IMG/VR virus record: IMGVR_UViG_3300037808_001105
Location: 1-25,772 of that record
DNA: 25,772 nt
From: a virus
Strand: one strand, 5' to 3'
Part shown: piece by piece, positions 6,374 through 13,772 of the stretch
Numbering within the stretch: position 1 is the first letter of the stretch
Layout of the letters: each line of letters opens with the position of its first letter
Translations under genes and position numbers: made by a program
Notes under the pieces: model-generated
What the model was told of the DNA's origin: nothing
What the model saw: the letters and a program-made list of their open reading frames with translations, nothing else
The model's database searches: none

Positions 6374-7226
6374 ATCAGGTGATACTGGAGAAAAAGTAAG
6401 ACAAATCCAAACGGCCCTACAAATAGGGGTTGATGGTAAATTTGGTAATTTAACTGAACTTTCCGTTAGAAAATTTCAAGACCAAAATGACTTAGAAATA
6501 GATGGTGTAGTAGGTCCTCTAACTTGGAAGGCCTTAAAAATAGATGAAGTAAAAGAAGAAGAATCAACTCCATCAAATACTACAAACGATTCAAATTATT
6601 TATGGATTTTTGACAATGGTCACGGAGGCATTATAGATGGTGTATATCAAACATCAGGCAAAAGATCACCTAAATGGGATGATGGTTCTATTTTATATGA
6701 AGGTGAATTTAATAGAGCTATTGTTAATAGATTAATAAAATTATGTACTGATGCAGGAATTGAGTGTGTTAACTTAGTTGATACACAAGAAGATATTCCA
6801 TTATCTAAAAGAACAGACAAAGCAAACGACATCTATCGTGAACAAAGAGATAAAGATGGTAAACAATGCATTTATATTTCTGTACATGCGAACGGATTTT
6901 CTAAAGAATCAGCAAATGGTTGGTCAGTTTACACTTCTGAAGGTGAAACAAAGTCAGACATAGTGGCTTCAGTTTTAGCAAAGAACGCAGCAGCTGAATT
7001 TCCAGATGAAAAAATGAGAAAAGATACTCGTGATGGTGATGCAGATAAAGAATCTAATTTTTGGGTATTAAGGAAAACAGTAATGCCATCAATTCTTAGT
7101 GAGAATTTCTTTATGACCAACTATAATAATTGCCATAAATATTTACTTTCGGAAGAGGGTAGAGATAGGATAGCAAAAATTCACTTTCAAATGGTGCAAG
7201 AAATAGAAGAGAAAAAATTAGTGTGA
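6360..7226 (+). CDS. Endolysin: PG-binding domain plus N-acetylmuramoyl-L-alanine amidase (Amidase_3)
   Basis: The 288-residue product starts with a PG_binding_1 domain (SGDTGEKVRQIQTAL, GVDGKFGNLTELSVRKFQ, DGVVGPLTWKAL; residues 5-60), then a Ser/Thr/Asn linker, then an Amidase_3 zinc amidase (~80-285). Expected metal ligands are visible: H88 in FDNGHGG, E116 in YEGEFN, H176 in SVHANG, and the catalytic E248 in LSENFF; R151 in LSKRTDKAND is also typical. It would cut the bond between MurNAc and the stem-peptide L-Ala to lyse the host at the end of infection. There is no signal peptide or TM segment, so it needs a holin or other export route; no sure holin is in the window. The N-terminal place of the binding domain is less usual than a C-terminal one. 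Confidence 0.92.
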   Translation: MKTIKSGDTGEKVRQIQTALQIGVDGKFGNLTELSVRKFQDQNDLEIDGVVGPLTWKALKIDEVKEEESTPSNTTNDSNYLWIFDNGHGGIIDGVYQTSGKRSPKWDDGSILYEGEFNRAIVNRLIKLCTDAGIECVNLVDTQEDIPLSKRTDKANDIYREQRDKDGKQCIYISVHANGFSKESANGWSVYTSEGETKSDIVASVLAKNAAAEFPDEKMRKDTRDGDADKESNFWVLRKTVMPSILSENFFMTNYNNCHKYLLSEEGRDRIAKIHFQMVQEIEEKKLV

Positions 7227-7255
7227 AAATTAAATTAAGTTTGTCTTTTTTTTCC

Positions 7256-7276
7256 ATATTTATCGATATATAATAA
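7256..7276 (+). promoter_or_regulatory. AT-rich promoter candidate before 7294
   Basis: ATATTTATCG at 7256-7265 followed by TATATAATAA at 7267-7276 sits in the 67-base gap before the ATG at 7294. A TTTG at 7240-7243 upstream leaves a 23-base spacer to TATATAAT, slightly long for a host-type promoter, so either promoter class is possible. Confidence 0.3.
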
Positions 7277-7293
7277 CTTACAAACAATAAAAA

Positions 7294-7995
7294 ATGGCTA
7301 GATTATCAAACCTCGTCCCAGACAAAGCAAGAGAATTAGTAATGGCAACTGATAGAGTTAACCCTTACGAACTTAAAAATGGCTTAGAATATGAAGCAAT
7401 TAAGAAAGGATACAGTTGCTTTAGTACTTTAGAGGAAGAAGACAGAAAAGCATCTATAAAAATAGTAGAAGCAGTGTTAAAAAACCTTGGAACTTATCAA
7501 GCATACTACTCTGTTCTATCAGAATATGAAGGTATGAAAACAGGAGGTCAATTTAACGATAAAAAACCACCTACATTTAAAAAATATTTAAAAACAGTAA
7601 CTGAAGCCCCAAAAGATAAAATGGAAAAATCAAAATTAAAAGAAAGCTTCCACAGCTTAATTAAAGAAGTAATAAATGAAGCTAAAGAGGAAAAGAAAGA
7701 ACCTAAAAAGAAAGAACCTAAAACAGGATTAGAAGGAGTAATGGAAAGAACTGAAGGATACGTTAATGAAATTAAAAGTATTGTTAGTGAAAAGTTAAAA
7801 GAAACTAAACAAAAACTTAAAGAACTTAAACCAGTCCTTAAAGAACTCTACACGGAGACCGAGAAGAAGACAACTCGCGATCCTAAAAATAAAATGGCGT
7901 ACATGGAAGTATATAAATCTGACCCCATGGTTAAGGAGTTTTTAGATGTAAAGGGGAAGCTCGAAGAAATGATTGAAATAGCAAACTCCCTATAA
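7294..7995 (+). CDS. Hypothetical Lys/Glu-rich protein
   Basis: A 233-residue protein. Residues 1-105 look folded (LVPDKARELVMATDRVNPYE, GTYQAYYSVLSEYEG); residues ~106-200 are a long charged helical region with short EPKKK repeats near 137-143 and coiled-coil stretches (SEKLKETKQKLKELKPVLKE). Residues 114-130 (KLKESFHSLIKEVINEA) resemble the N-terminal helix shared by the products at 8356 and 8654. It is the first gene of a four-gene run ending at the terminator at 9073. The function is unknown; a virion-internal or scaffold-associated protein is possible from composition alone. Confidence 0.6.
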   Translation: MARLSNLVPDKARELVMATDRVNPYELKNGLEYEAIKKGYSCFSTLEEEDRKASIKIVEAVLKNLGTYQAYYSVLSEYEGMKTGGQFNDKKPPTFKKYLKTVTEAPKDKMEKSKLKESFHSLIKEVINEAKEEKKEPKKKEPKTGLEGVMERTEGYVNEIKSIVSEKLKETKQKLKELKPVLKELYTETEKKTTRDPKNKMAYMEVYKSDPMVKEFLDVKGKLEEMIEIANSL

Positions 7996-7996
7996 T

Positions 7997-8350
7997 ATGG
8001 CGTTTGACATCCATAATTGGCAAATAAAAAGAGCCAACACTCAATATCAACTTTTACAAGAAGAAAAACAACCAATTCAGTTCCCTATAGAGGGACAGAA
8101 TTTGGAGTTTGATGTTTTCTTTTACGAAGGAGAAGGTAATTTCTACTATCAGTTTCTCCCAAAAAACAATGAAGTATTAGATTTAATAGAACAAATCGGA
8201 AAACAAAGGGTTTCAGAAGAAATAGCCAAATATATAGAAATTAAAACAACCTTTATTGCTCCCTTTGATGAAGATGCTACCGGGGCAGGGATGAATTTTA
8301 AAATATTACCAAGCGAACTTAAGGGTTATATGTTAAGTCCTTTCAAATAA
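7997..8350 (+). CDS. Hypothetical protein, 117 residues
   Basis: A soluble alpha/beta protein starting MAFDIHNWQIKRANTQ, with a beta-rich centre (LEFDVFFYEGEGNFYYQFLP) and a C-terminal half containing EIKTTFIAPFDEDATG and NFKILPSELKGYML. One base separates its ATG from the stop of the preceding gene, and five bases separate its stop from the next ATG, so it is co-transcribed with both. No family or catalytic motif is recognised. Confidence 0.65.
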   Translation: MAFDIHNWQIKRANTQYQLLQEEKQPIQFPIEGQNLEFDVFFYEGEGNFYYQFLPKNNEVLDLIEQIGKQRVSEEIAKYIEIKTTFIAPFDEDATGAGMNFKILPSELKGYMLSPFK

Positions 8351-8355
8351 ATAAA

Positions 8356-8598
8356 ATGAAAAAATCCGAATTAATAGAAATTATTAAGGAAGAGATTGCC
8401 AAAATCTTAAGTGAAGACAGCACAGGCATGGTGGGAAGTATGTATGGTGAGAATGAACATCTTAGATATAAAAATGAACCTTATTTAGATAATAATATTC
8501 GTAAACCTCTCAAAAATACAGACCACGCCAGACATTACGTGCATAGTAACGTATCTGATGTAACCGAAAACAGAAAAATAAGGAAAAAATTAAAATAA
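8356..8598 (+). CDS. Small protein with N-terminal EEI helix
   Basis: An 80-residue protein that opens with an amphipathic helix, MKKSELIEIIKEEIAKILSE, a type of start that recurs in this genome (8654, and more loosely 15109). The helix ends in LSE, which fits the (L/I)-x-E cleavage pattern of the T4 prohead protease, so a capsid-targeting or propeptide role can be imagined but is not shown. The remainder is polar and probably disordered (ENEHLRYKNEPYLDNNIRK, TDHARHYVHSNVSDVTENRK) with a basic end. Confidence 0.6.
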   Translation: MKKSELIEIIKEEIAKILSEDSTGMVGSMYGENEHLRYKNEPYLDNNIRKPLKNTDHARHYVHSNVSDVTENRKIRKKLK

Positions 8599-8620
8599 AC
8601 GATGTTTTCCTAAATTTATA

Positions 8621-8634
8621 TATATTTATTAGCA
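8621..8634 (+). promoter_or_regulatory. Recurring ATATTTA motif before 8654 (late-promoter candidate)
   Basis: TATATTTATTAGCA lies 33 bases before the ATG at 8654 in a 55-base gap, and resembles the motifs at 11253 and 25254. Confidence 0.3.
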
Positions 8635-8653
8635 AATATTAACACATACTCAA

Positions 8654-9055
8654 ATGAACAGAAGAGAATTAAATAACCTTATCAAAGAAGAGCTGTCAGC
8701 AGCGGTACAAGGACACCCATCATACCTCGAAGAAGTAGAAGACATGGAGGCCGGAGACGTAGAAGGCGGAGAAGGAGAAGAAGACATTATGGATTCTCTA
8801 CAAGGATTTTATGAAAAATTAAAAGCCCATTTTGAGGGAGAAGCAGAAGGTGGAGAAGACGGTGAAGAAAAAACTGACGATGAAGAAAAAGAAATGGAAG
8901 ACGAGGAAGAAGCTCCTGAGGACGTAGAAGAGGGGAAGAAGAAGAAAGCTAAAGCTCCAAAAGGAGATCCAGAGGAAAAAGACGAAAAAGACGAATTAGA
9001 AAAATTAAACGAATCAGTTAAACGATTCCAAAAATTAGCCAATATTAGAGGTTAA
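8654..9055 (+). CDS. Highly acidic, low-complexity protein (scaffold/internal-protein candidate)
   Basis: A 133-residue protein with the helix MNRRELNNLIKEELSAAV at the start, then a very acidic tract (EDMEAGDVEGGEGEEDIMD; EGEAEGGEDGEEKTDDEEKE), a lysine patch (GKKKKAKAPKG) and a C-terminal helix (ELEKLNESVKRFQKLANIRG). The DNA is almost all purine on the + strand from about 8730 to 9010. Acidic, helical, low-complexity proteins of this size are typical of prohead core or scaffold proteins in T4-like phages, but no capsid gene is in the window, so this stays a guess. It is the last gene before the terminator at 9073. Confidence 0.6.
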   Translation: MNRRELNNLIKEELSAAVQGHPSYLEEVEDMEAGDVEGGEGEEDIMDSLQGFYEKLKAHFEGEAEGGEDGEEKTDDEEKEMEDEEEAPEDVEEGKKKKAKAPKGDPEEKDEKDELEKLNESVKRFQKLANIRG

Positions 9056-9072
9056 TTCATATAACATTAATT

Positions 9073-9104
9073 AAAGGGCATACCGTCAGGTGTGCCCTTT
9101 TGTA
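9073..9104 (+). terminator. Strong rho-independent terminator
   Basis: AAAGGGCATACC (9073-9084) pairs over 12 positions with GGTGTGCCCTTT (9089-9100), with a single G-T wobble and a GTCA tetraloop, followed by a T-rich stretch (TTTTGT). It closes the 7294-9055 run and separates it from the HD/sigma block. Confidence 0.9.
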
Positions 9105-9136
9105 GTTCTTATTAAAATTGTTTGGGTTCCCGAGAA

Positions 9137-9388
9137 ATGTTATTTACAATAAAACAAAAAATAAATTTTATGGATGCAAATTATGAAAATCGATTTAGAG
9201 CTCAGGCTGTTAATCGTCTAGACAGATTAGACGCTGGGTTAGCTAGAGTTTACACTTATGTTAAACGAAATGAAAATGAAAAGGCTTTACATTTTATGGA
9301 TAATGAGTTAAAAGACTTATACATGGGGTTGGAAGATATTATTAAAGCAAATCGAGACACTATGGGCTCACAAATAGGAACTATATAA
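9137..9388 (+). CDS. Small helical hypothetical protein
   Basis: The first gene after the terminator. Starts are possible at ATG 9137 (83 residues, MLFTIKQKINFMDANYENRF) or ATG 9170 (72 residues, MDANYENRFRAQ); a TTG at 9122 is unlikely. TTG at 9118-9120 and TATTTACA at 9141-9148, 20 bases apart, weakly resemble the host-type promoter, and if that is real, the start at 9170 is the right one, with an A-rich leader before it. The product is an all-helical, charged protein (AVNRLDRLDAGLARVYTYVK, EKALHFMDNELKDLYMGLED). No family recognised. Two bases separate it from the HD-domain gene. Confidence 0.6.
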   Translation: MLFTIKQKINFMDANYENRFRAQAVNRLDRLDAGLARVYTYVKRNENEKALHFMDNELKDLYMGLEDIIKANRDTMGSQIGTI

Positions 9389-9389
9389 T

Positions 9390-10208
9390 ATGTTATCAGC
9401 AGAAAAAATTCAAGAGAATTGGGGTACATATCTCAATATTATCAAAAACAGAGTTGGAAAGGAAAGAAGCCAACCCATTATAGACTTCCACATGGAACAC
9501 GAGGAACGTTTTATGATGATGCCAGCCTCTTCTAAAGACTGGTTTCACTCAGCCTTCCCAGGTGGATACATTGACCACGTTATTCGCGTTGTAAACAACG
9601 CTTTAAAACTATATTCTGTATGGGAAGACGCAGGAGGTGATATATCAACATATACCGAAGAAGAATTAGTATTCGCGGCTCTATTTCATGATTTAGGAAA
9701 AATGGGTTTACCAGGAGATAATCAACACTTCTATGAGCCAAACGATTCTCAATGGCATATTGACAAGTTAGGGATGGTTTACAAATGTAATACTGAGATT
9801 CCTGCTATGAAAGTCCCAGAGAGATCCTTATTCATTTTACAACAGATTGGAGTTAAAACAACAGTCAATGAGTTTTTAGGAATTAAATTACACGATGGTT
9901 TATATGATGATTCTAATAAGTTTTATCTTATGTCAAGTATGAAAGAAACGAGATTAAGGACACATCTACCTATTTTATTACATCAAGCAGACCAAATGGC
10001 AGCTCAGATTGAATTTGAAATGTGGAATAATAGTACAGAGTCGGTTCCCAAAGCTTCTAAAAAACAATATAAACCCAGAAACGCATCTAAAGCTGACAAA
10101 GCTATTCGAACTACTAAAGCAATGAAAGAATCGGCTGAGAGTTTGAATCCAAACTTCAAGGACACAACGATAAGTTTGATAGATAGTTTCTTTAAAACAG
10201 AAGAATAA
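9390..10208 (+). CDS. HD-domain phosphohydrolase
   Basis: A 272-residue protein with the ordered metal ligands of the HD superfamily: H63 in GGYIDHVIRVV, H100-D101 in AALFHDLGKMG, H158 in IKLHDGLYDD and D201 in LLHQADQMAA. This set fits a metal-dependent phosphohydrolase or nucleotidase acting on nucleotides or cyclic nucleotides; the substrate cannot be told from the sequence. The C-terminal ~50 residues are polar and lysine-rich (ASKKQYKPRNASKADKAI). It lies between a small helical protein and a single-TM protein, two genes before the late sigma factor. Candidate roles are nucleotide-pool control or removal of a signalling nucleotide during infection (inference). Confidence 0.82.
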   Translation: MLSAEKIQENWGTYLNIIKNRVGKERSQPIIDFHMEHEERFMMMPASSKDWFHSAFPGGYIDHVIRVVNNALKLYSVWEDAGGDISTYTEEELVFAALFHDLGKMGLPGDNQHFYEPNDSQWHIDKLGMVYKCNTEIPAMKVPERSLFILQQIGVKTTVNEFLGIKLHDGLYDDSNKFYLMSSMKETRLRTHLPILLHQADQMAAQIEFEMWNNSTESVPKASKKQYKPRNASKADKAIRTTKAMKESAESLNPNFKDTTISLIDSFFKTEE

Positions 10209-10465
10209 TGGAGATGTTATATGTTGTATTAGGAGTGTTAATTGTATGGGTGGGTTTGAGTATTTATTTATTAAAGAACTTACTTAAAAAACTCGAAAGG
10301 TTTGAAGACTTTGTTGAAAACTTAAACGATGATATACATGCCATTGATAAGTCTTTAAAAGTGATTGACGAGCGAGTATCATTTAAATCAGATGATGAAA
10401 TTGGATTTTATTTTGATGAGATAAAAAAATTACAAGAACACATTAACCAATTTAAATTAAAATAG
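10208..10465 (+). CDS. Single-TM protein with cytoplasmic coiled coil
   Basis: An 85-residue protein with one N-terminal transmembrane segment (MLYVVLGVLIVWVGLSIYLL, residues 3-22), a basic flank (KNLLKKLERF) and then a long helical, heptad-like tail (VENLNDDIHAIDKSLKVIDE; EIKKLQEHINQF). ATG overlaps the upstream TAA (TAATG). The family is not recognised. A spanin- or holin-type function has not been excluded, but the lack of a second TM or lipobox and the distance from the endolysin give no support. Confidence 0.65.
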   Translation: MEMLYVVLGVLIVWVGLSIYLLKNLLKKLERFEDFVENLNDDIHAIDKSLKVIDERVSFKSDDEIGFYFDEIKKLQEHINQFKLK

Positions 10466-10472
10466 AGAGCCT

Positions 10473-11252
10473 ATGAGCACTACACAGGAAACAGAACTAG
10501 CAACCGCTAGTTCTCCTAGTCTACCGAAGGACCCCCCAACCCCTAAAAAAAGAGGGAGAAAAAAGAAAAAGAAAAATTATTACTTCACAGAAGAAACCGA
10601 AGCAGAATTAGTGAATTATTTAAATTGTGATTGTCAAGAAACGAAAAACGCAATTTTTACAAAACACCTTTACTACCCTTTCTATAAAATGTCTGAGAAT
10701 TTAATTCATACATTTAAATTTTACTATACTGAGGTAGAAACCTTAGAAGATTTAAAGCACGAGATGGTAATATTTTTCTTAGAAAAATTAGATAAATTTA
10801 AAGTAGGTAGAGGAAAAGCATTTTCTTACTTTTCAATTGCCGGTAAGAGATATCTAATTAACTATAATACCAAAAACTACAAAAAGCTTATTAAAAAAGC
10901 AGATGTAGAAGCAATGGACACAGATTACTATCTTTTAAAAGAAGGAGACGTAATAACTAATAGAGATGTTACTATTGCTTTCTTTTCTTATTTTGTAGAC
11001 TATCTGGATGAAAATTTATTTACACTTTTCACTAAACCTAAGGAACAAAAGGTAGCTAGTGCTTTCATTACAGTATTTAAAAGTAGAAAAAACCCGGGCA
11101 TGTTATTTAATAAAAAGGCTCTTTGGGTCTATATACGAGAAATTACCAACCTAGAAGAAAAGGAAACCCCAATCATAACACGAGTAGTTAAGAAAATGAA
11201 GAAAATATACGCAGATCAATTTGCGTCATATTCCCAACAGGGCTACCTTTAG
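10473..11252 (+). CDS. gp55: Late-transcription sigma factor, T4 gp55-like
   Basis: A 259-residue protein with a lysine-rich, AT-hook-like N-terminus (KKRGRKKKKKN, 25-35) and a segment at ~65-140 resembling sigma region 2 of T4 gp55 and related phage sigmas: a helix with YYPFYKMSENLIHTF, then LKHEMVIFFLEKLDKFKVGRGKAFSYFSIAGKRYLIN, split here only for naming: the KFKVGRGKAFSYFS core corresponds to the DP/GxAFxYF segment. The C-terminal ~100 residues are helical and end without a clear region 4, as in gp55. In T4, gp55 binds host core polymerase and reads a minimal -10 box in late promoters with help from gp33 and the clamp gp45. It stands just before the baseplate module whose transcription it would control. 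Confidence 0.72.
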   Translation: MSTTQETELATASSPSLPKDPPTPKKRGRKKKKKNYYFTEETEAELVNYLNCDCQETKNAIFTKHLYYPFYKMSENLIHTFKFYYTEVETLEDLKHEMVIFFLEKLDKFKVGRGKAFSYFSIAGKRYLINYNTKNYKKLIKKADVEAMDTDYYLLKEGDVITNRDVTIAFFSYFVDYLDENLFTLFTKPKEQKVASAFITVFKSRKNPGMLFNKKALWVYIREITNLEEKETPIITRVVKKMKKIYADQFASYSQQGYL

Positions 11253-11266
11253 TATATTTATAATCA
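11253..11266 (+). promoter_or_regulatory. Recurring ATATTTATAATCA motif before 11273 (late-promoter candidate)
   Basis: TATATTTATAATCA begins directly after the sigma-factor stop codon, 20 bases before ATG 11273. Thirteen bases (ATATTTATAATCA) recur exactly at 15097-15109. Confidence 0.4.
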
Positions 11267-11272
11267 AAATGT

Positions 11273-11635
11273 ATGTCTGACTTTGATAAAATAATATTTA
11301 AGGACAAGTCTTTCTCAAGTATTCTTGAAGATATCTACAAAAACAGCAAGAAGAAAGAAAGCCAAATCAAATCCTTAATAGAAGAACTCAAACCCCTTAT
11401 AGGGAGCATGGGTGATGCTATTAGTGTTGTTCCATTAATCAAAGAATACCTCGAAATAGGAGTCAAAAACGACGAACAACTTATTAAGATGGCTGCTATT
11501 ATTCAGAGAGCTATGAATTCAGGCGGAAATGATAGTGGTGATTTATTAACCGACGATGAAATTAATCAATTAACAAAGATGGCTGAGGAGATGAATGGTG
11601 AAGATGTAAAGAAGGAGGGTGAAGATGTCGACTGA
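11273..11635 (+). CDS. Hypothetical protein opening the baseplate module
   Basis: A 120-residue soluble helical protein (DFDKIIFKDKSFSSILEDIY; KKKESQIKSLIEELKPLIGS; LIKMAAIIQRAMNSGG) with an acidic tail (EMNGEDVKKEGEDVD). Its last bases overlap the start of the spike gene, and its acidic tail codons (AAG GAG GGT) supply a Shine-Dalgarno sequence for that gene. No family recognised; position suggests a baseplate or tail-assembly role. Confidence 0.65.
   Translation: MSDFDKIIFKDKSFSSILEDIYKNSKKKESQIKSLIEELKPLIGSMGDAISVVPLIKEYLEIGVKNDEQLIKMAAIIQRAMNSGGNDSGDLLTDDEINQLTKMAEEMNGEDVKKEGEDVD
11613..11618 (+). promoter_or_regulatory. Shine-Dalgarno AGGAGG for 11625
   Basis: AGGAGG lies six bases before ATG 11625 and directly abuts the GTG at 11619. 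The spacing decides for the ATG. A strong SD is unusual in a genome whose other genes have A/T-rich leaders, as in Bacteroidota. Confidence 0.6.
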
Positions 11636-12542
11636 TTCAGTAGGTAATATGTTAAATTCCTCAGGAGGGAGTTCTATGGAAATTGAGGGAAACAACTCTA
11701 ATTTTGTTCCCAATATTTTATATGCTAAAGTAGTTGAAAACACTACAGAAAAATCTGATCCTTTATATCAAAATTCTACTAGTTTAAAAACTATTTATTT
11801 TAGATTTTTAAAAGAAGATGATTCCCTAAACGAACCTGGTGGAGTAGCAGCTCCTTTATTTAATACAAGTGTTACCCCCCCTCTACTTAACGAGATAGTA
11901 TTAATTATACCTAATAAGACTAAAAAAGGTAATTTTTTATATTATTATATGGGCCCCGTGAATTTATTTAATAATGGAACATATGATGTTGATGCTAATA
12001 TTGAAGATTTAGATGAAAATGATAATGTTGTAATGGGGAAGGGGATAAATGAAGGCAAGTTAAAAGAAGTTAGGAAATTAATTCCTTCTCCTGGTGATGT
12101 TCTATTAGAGGGAAGATTTGGTAATACTATTAGAATGGGAAATTCCAATTCTCAAACTGATTTTAAGGGTGATGAAAATTCTCCTATTATTATAATAAGA
12201 AATGGGCAAAAGAAAATAGAAAAAAATGATTTAGATTATATTAACGAAGATATAAATTTAGATTGTTCTTCTATTTATTTAACTTGTAAACAAACAGTCC
12301 CTATTAATGTAATTAGTAAAAATATGCAGACGTTTAAAGTAGAAAGATCTAACACTACAACTGCTTCTGATGTTTTATCTTTATCTTTGACTGAAGGGGC
12401 AAGGGGGATTATTGATAATGATTCTAATTCTACTATTATATCTGACTCTGAATTGAGTCAAGATTCAATAACAAACAATAATGAAAATAAATCCTCCGAC
12501 CAAGCATTCGTCCCCATAGGATCTAAAGATCAAATAACTTAA
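11625..12542 (+). CDS. Baseplate spike/hub protein with gp5-type OB-fold
   Basis: Start at ATG 11625 (SD AGGAGG at 11613), overlapping the upstream gene by 11 bases. The 305-residue product resembles the gp5-like structural proteins of marine T4-like phages: an N-terminal beta-rich OB-like region (FVPNILYAKVVE ... PLLNEIVLIIPN), the signature SPGDVLLEGRFGNTIRMGNS (~150-170), then SPIIIIRNG and DINLDCSSIYLTCKQTVPI. There is no lysozyme domain here; a peptidase-like domain is instead encoded by the next gene. The C-terminal ~60 residues are Ser/Asn-rich and likely disordered. Probable role: part of the central spike or hub at the tail tip. Confidence 0.7.
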   Translation: MSTDSVGNMLNSSGGSSMEIEGNNSNFVPNILYAKVVENTTEKSDPLYQNSTSLKTIYFRFLKEDDSLNEPGGVAAPLFNTSVTPPLLNEIVLIIPNKTKKGNFLYYYMGPVNLFNNGTYDVDANIEDLDENDNVVMGKGINEGKLKEVRKLIPSPGDVLLEGRFGNTIRMGNSNSQTDFKGDENSPIIIIRNGQKKIEKNDLDYINEDINLDCSSIYLTCKQTVPINVISKNMQTFKVERSNTTTASDVLSLSLTEGARGIIDNDSNSTIISDSELSQDSITNNNENKSSDQAFVPIGSKDQIT

Positions 12543-12545
12543 TAT

Positions 12546-13769
12546 ATGCCAGATCCACCAATAATAAAAGGAGGTGCTAATCCCAACGACTCAAATCCAC
12601 AAGTAATTGAGGGTACTTACCCCAATGATGTTGATTGGATCGAAGCAGGGAAGCCCTTTGCTAATCAGGGAGCAATGTCTAATAGATTAAGAGTAGTAAT
12701 GAATCGTTTAGGAGTTGAGAATTTCCAAGAACAAATAGAAGCCACTCCTGGGGATATTTATCGTTCAGGCCCACAATTAGATAATGCTGGGGATATTACT
12801 TATTGTATGTTTTTAGCTGCCACTTGTGTTTTTAGTTTAATAAAAAAACATAATCCCAAAATAGGGATTAAAATAACAGCCGGAAATAATCAATTTTTTC
12901 AAAATTTCCAAAACTCTAAAGGAGAAATATTAGATAATAACCACATAAGAGGTAAAGCAATTAATTTTGAAATAATAGGAATTGATAATCAAAAAACCTT
13001 TGATGAATTTAAACCAAAAGACCAAAATAAAATTAACGCTGTTGAAGAAGTACTCCAAGCAGTAACCGCGGGGAACAAATACTTTCAATATATTAATGAA
13101 TATAAGAAAGGTACCAGAGACGGAGATCCTAGAAATAATTTCTTAATGTCGATGTCAGGCCCTTGCTGCCCCGCCCCTGAAGAAGGGAACATATACATTG
13201 AATTTAATAAACATGGTGTAGTAATTAGGCAGTATGCTGACTGGTGGAATGAATTTGTTAATGACAACACAACCATGTTTACTGCTAATTCAGGGGGGAC
13301 TAATCCCAACCCATCAAAACGAAAGGGGGATTATGACGCTTATGTAGAGGGGGTTGATGAAAAAGAAACAGCCATTGGGTTAGCTATTATGAATATAATA
13401 GAAATAGTAGATTTATATGATATAGCGGAGGCATATCAAGACGAATATGTAACGGATCCAGAAGAAATTAAATCTTTTCTTGAAAAGTGTATTCCCAGAT
13501 TCAAAGCCACTTATCCTACATTATTAACTAAAGGAATAGAATTTAATTTCCCATCATTTAAATTTCCCACTTTTAGTATCCCTAAAAGAAAAAGATTAAG
13601 AGAAAAAGCAGAGGGATATACTAAGAGGGAAGATAAATATTATGTTGGGAGAACAAAACCAAGATATTTAAAAGGAGGAAAGTTTTTTAAAGTAGGGAAG
13701 ACCGGACGAAGACAAGTAAAAGGTACCCCTCTTTCAGGAAATTTTGGAACATTATCAGCAAAAGGATAA
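12546..13769 (+). CDS. Baseplate protein with degenerate M15-like peptidase domain
   Basis: A 407-residue protein. After a polar N-terminus, residues ~90-225 recall M15 (VanY/D-Ala-D-Ala carboxypeptidase-like) domains: GIKITAGNNQFF, then NNHIRGKAINFEI with H133, G136, A138 and N140 in the H-x-x-G-x-A-x-D arrangement, and a later EFNKHG (E219, H223). The family's zinc-binding Asp is Asn here, so the domain may be inactive. Residues ~330-407 are basic with Lys/Gly/Arg-rich segments (KRKRLREKAEGYTKREDKYY). Placed directly after the gp5-like spike gene, it may replace the lysozyme domain of T4 gp5 as a wall-facing part of the hub. The fold call rests on motif spacing only. Confidence 0.6.
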   Translation: MPDPPIIKGGANPNDSNPQVIEGTYPNDVDWIEAGKPFANQGAMSNRLRVVMNRLGVENFQEQIEATPGDIYRSGPQLDNAGDITYCMFLAATCVFSLIKKHNPKIGIKITAGNNQFFQNFQNSKGEILDNNHIRGKAINFEIIGIDNQKTFDEFKPKDQNKINAVEEVLQAVTAGNKYFQYINEYKKGTRDGDPRNNFLMSMSGPCCPAPEEGNIYIEFNKHGVVIRQYADWWNEFVNDNTTMFTANSGGTNPNPSKRKGDYDAYVEGVDEKETAIGLAIMNIIEIVDLYDIAEAYQDEYVTDPEEIKSFLEKCIPRFKATYPTLLTKGIEFNFPSFKFPTFSIPKRKRLREKAEGYTKREDKYYVGRTKPRYLKGGKFFKVGKTGRRQVKGTPLSGNFGTLSAKG

Positions 13770-13772
13770 ATT

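Noticed and set aside
8809-9042. Minus-strand 77-codon frame rich in Ser/Phe
   Set aside because: It is the mirror of the purine-rich acidic gene on the + strand; low complexity and no separate start context.
12851-12870. 7-bp hairpin TAATCCC/GGGATTA
   Set aside because: Within coding sequence (NPKIGIK) and followed by A-rich, not T-rich, sequence.
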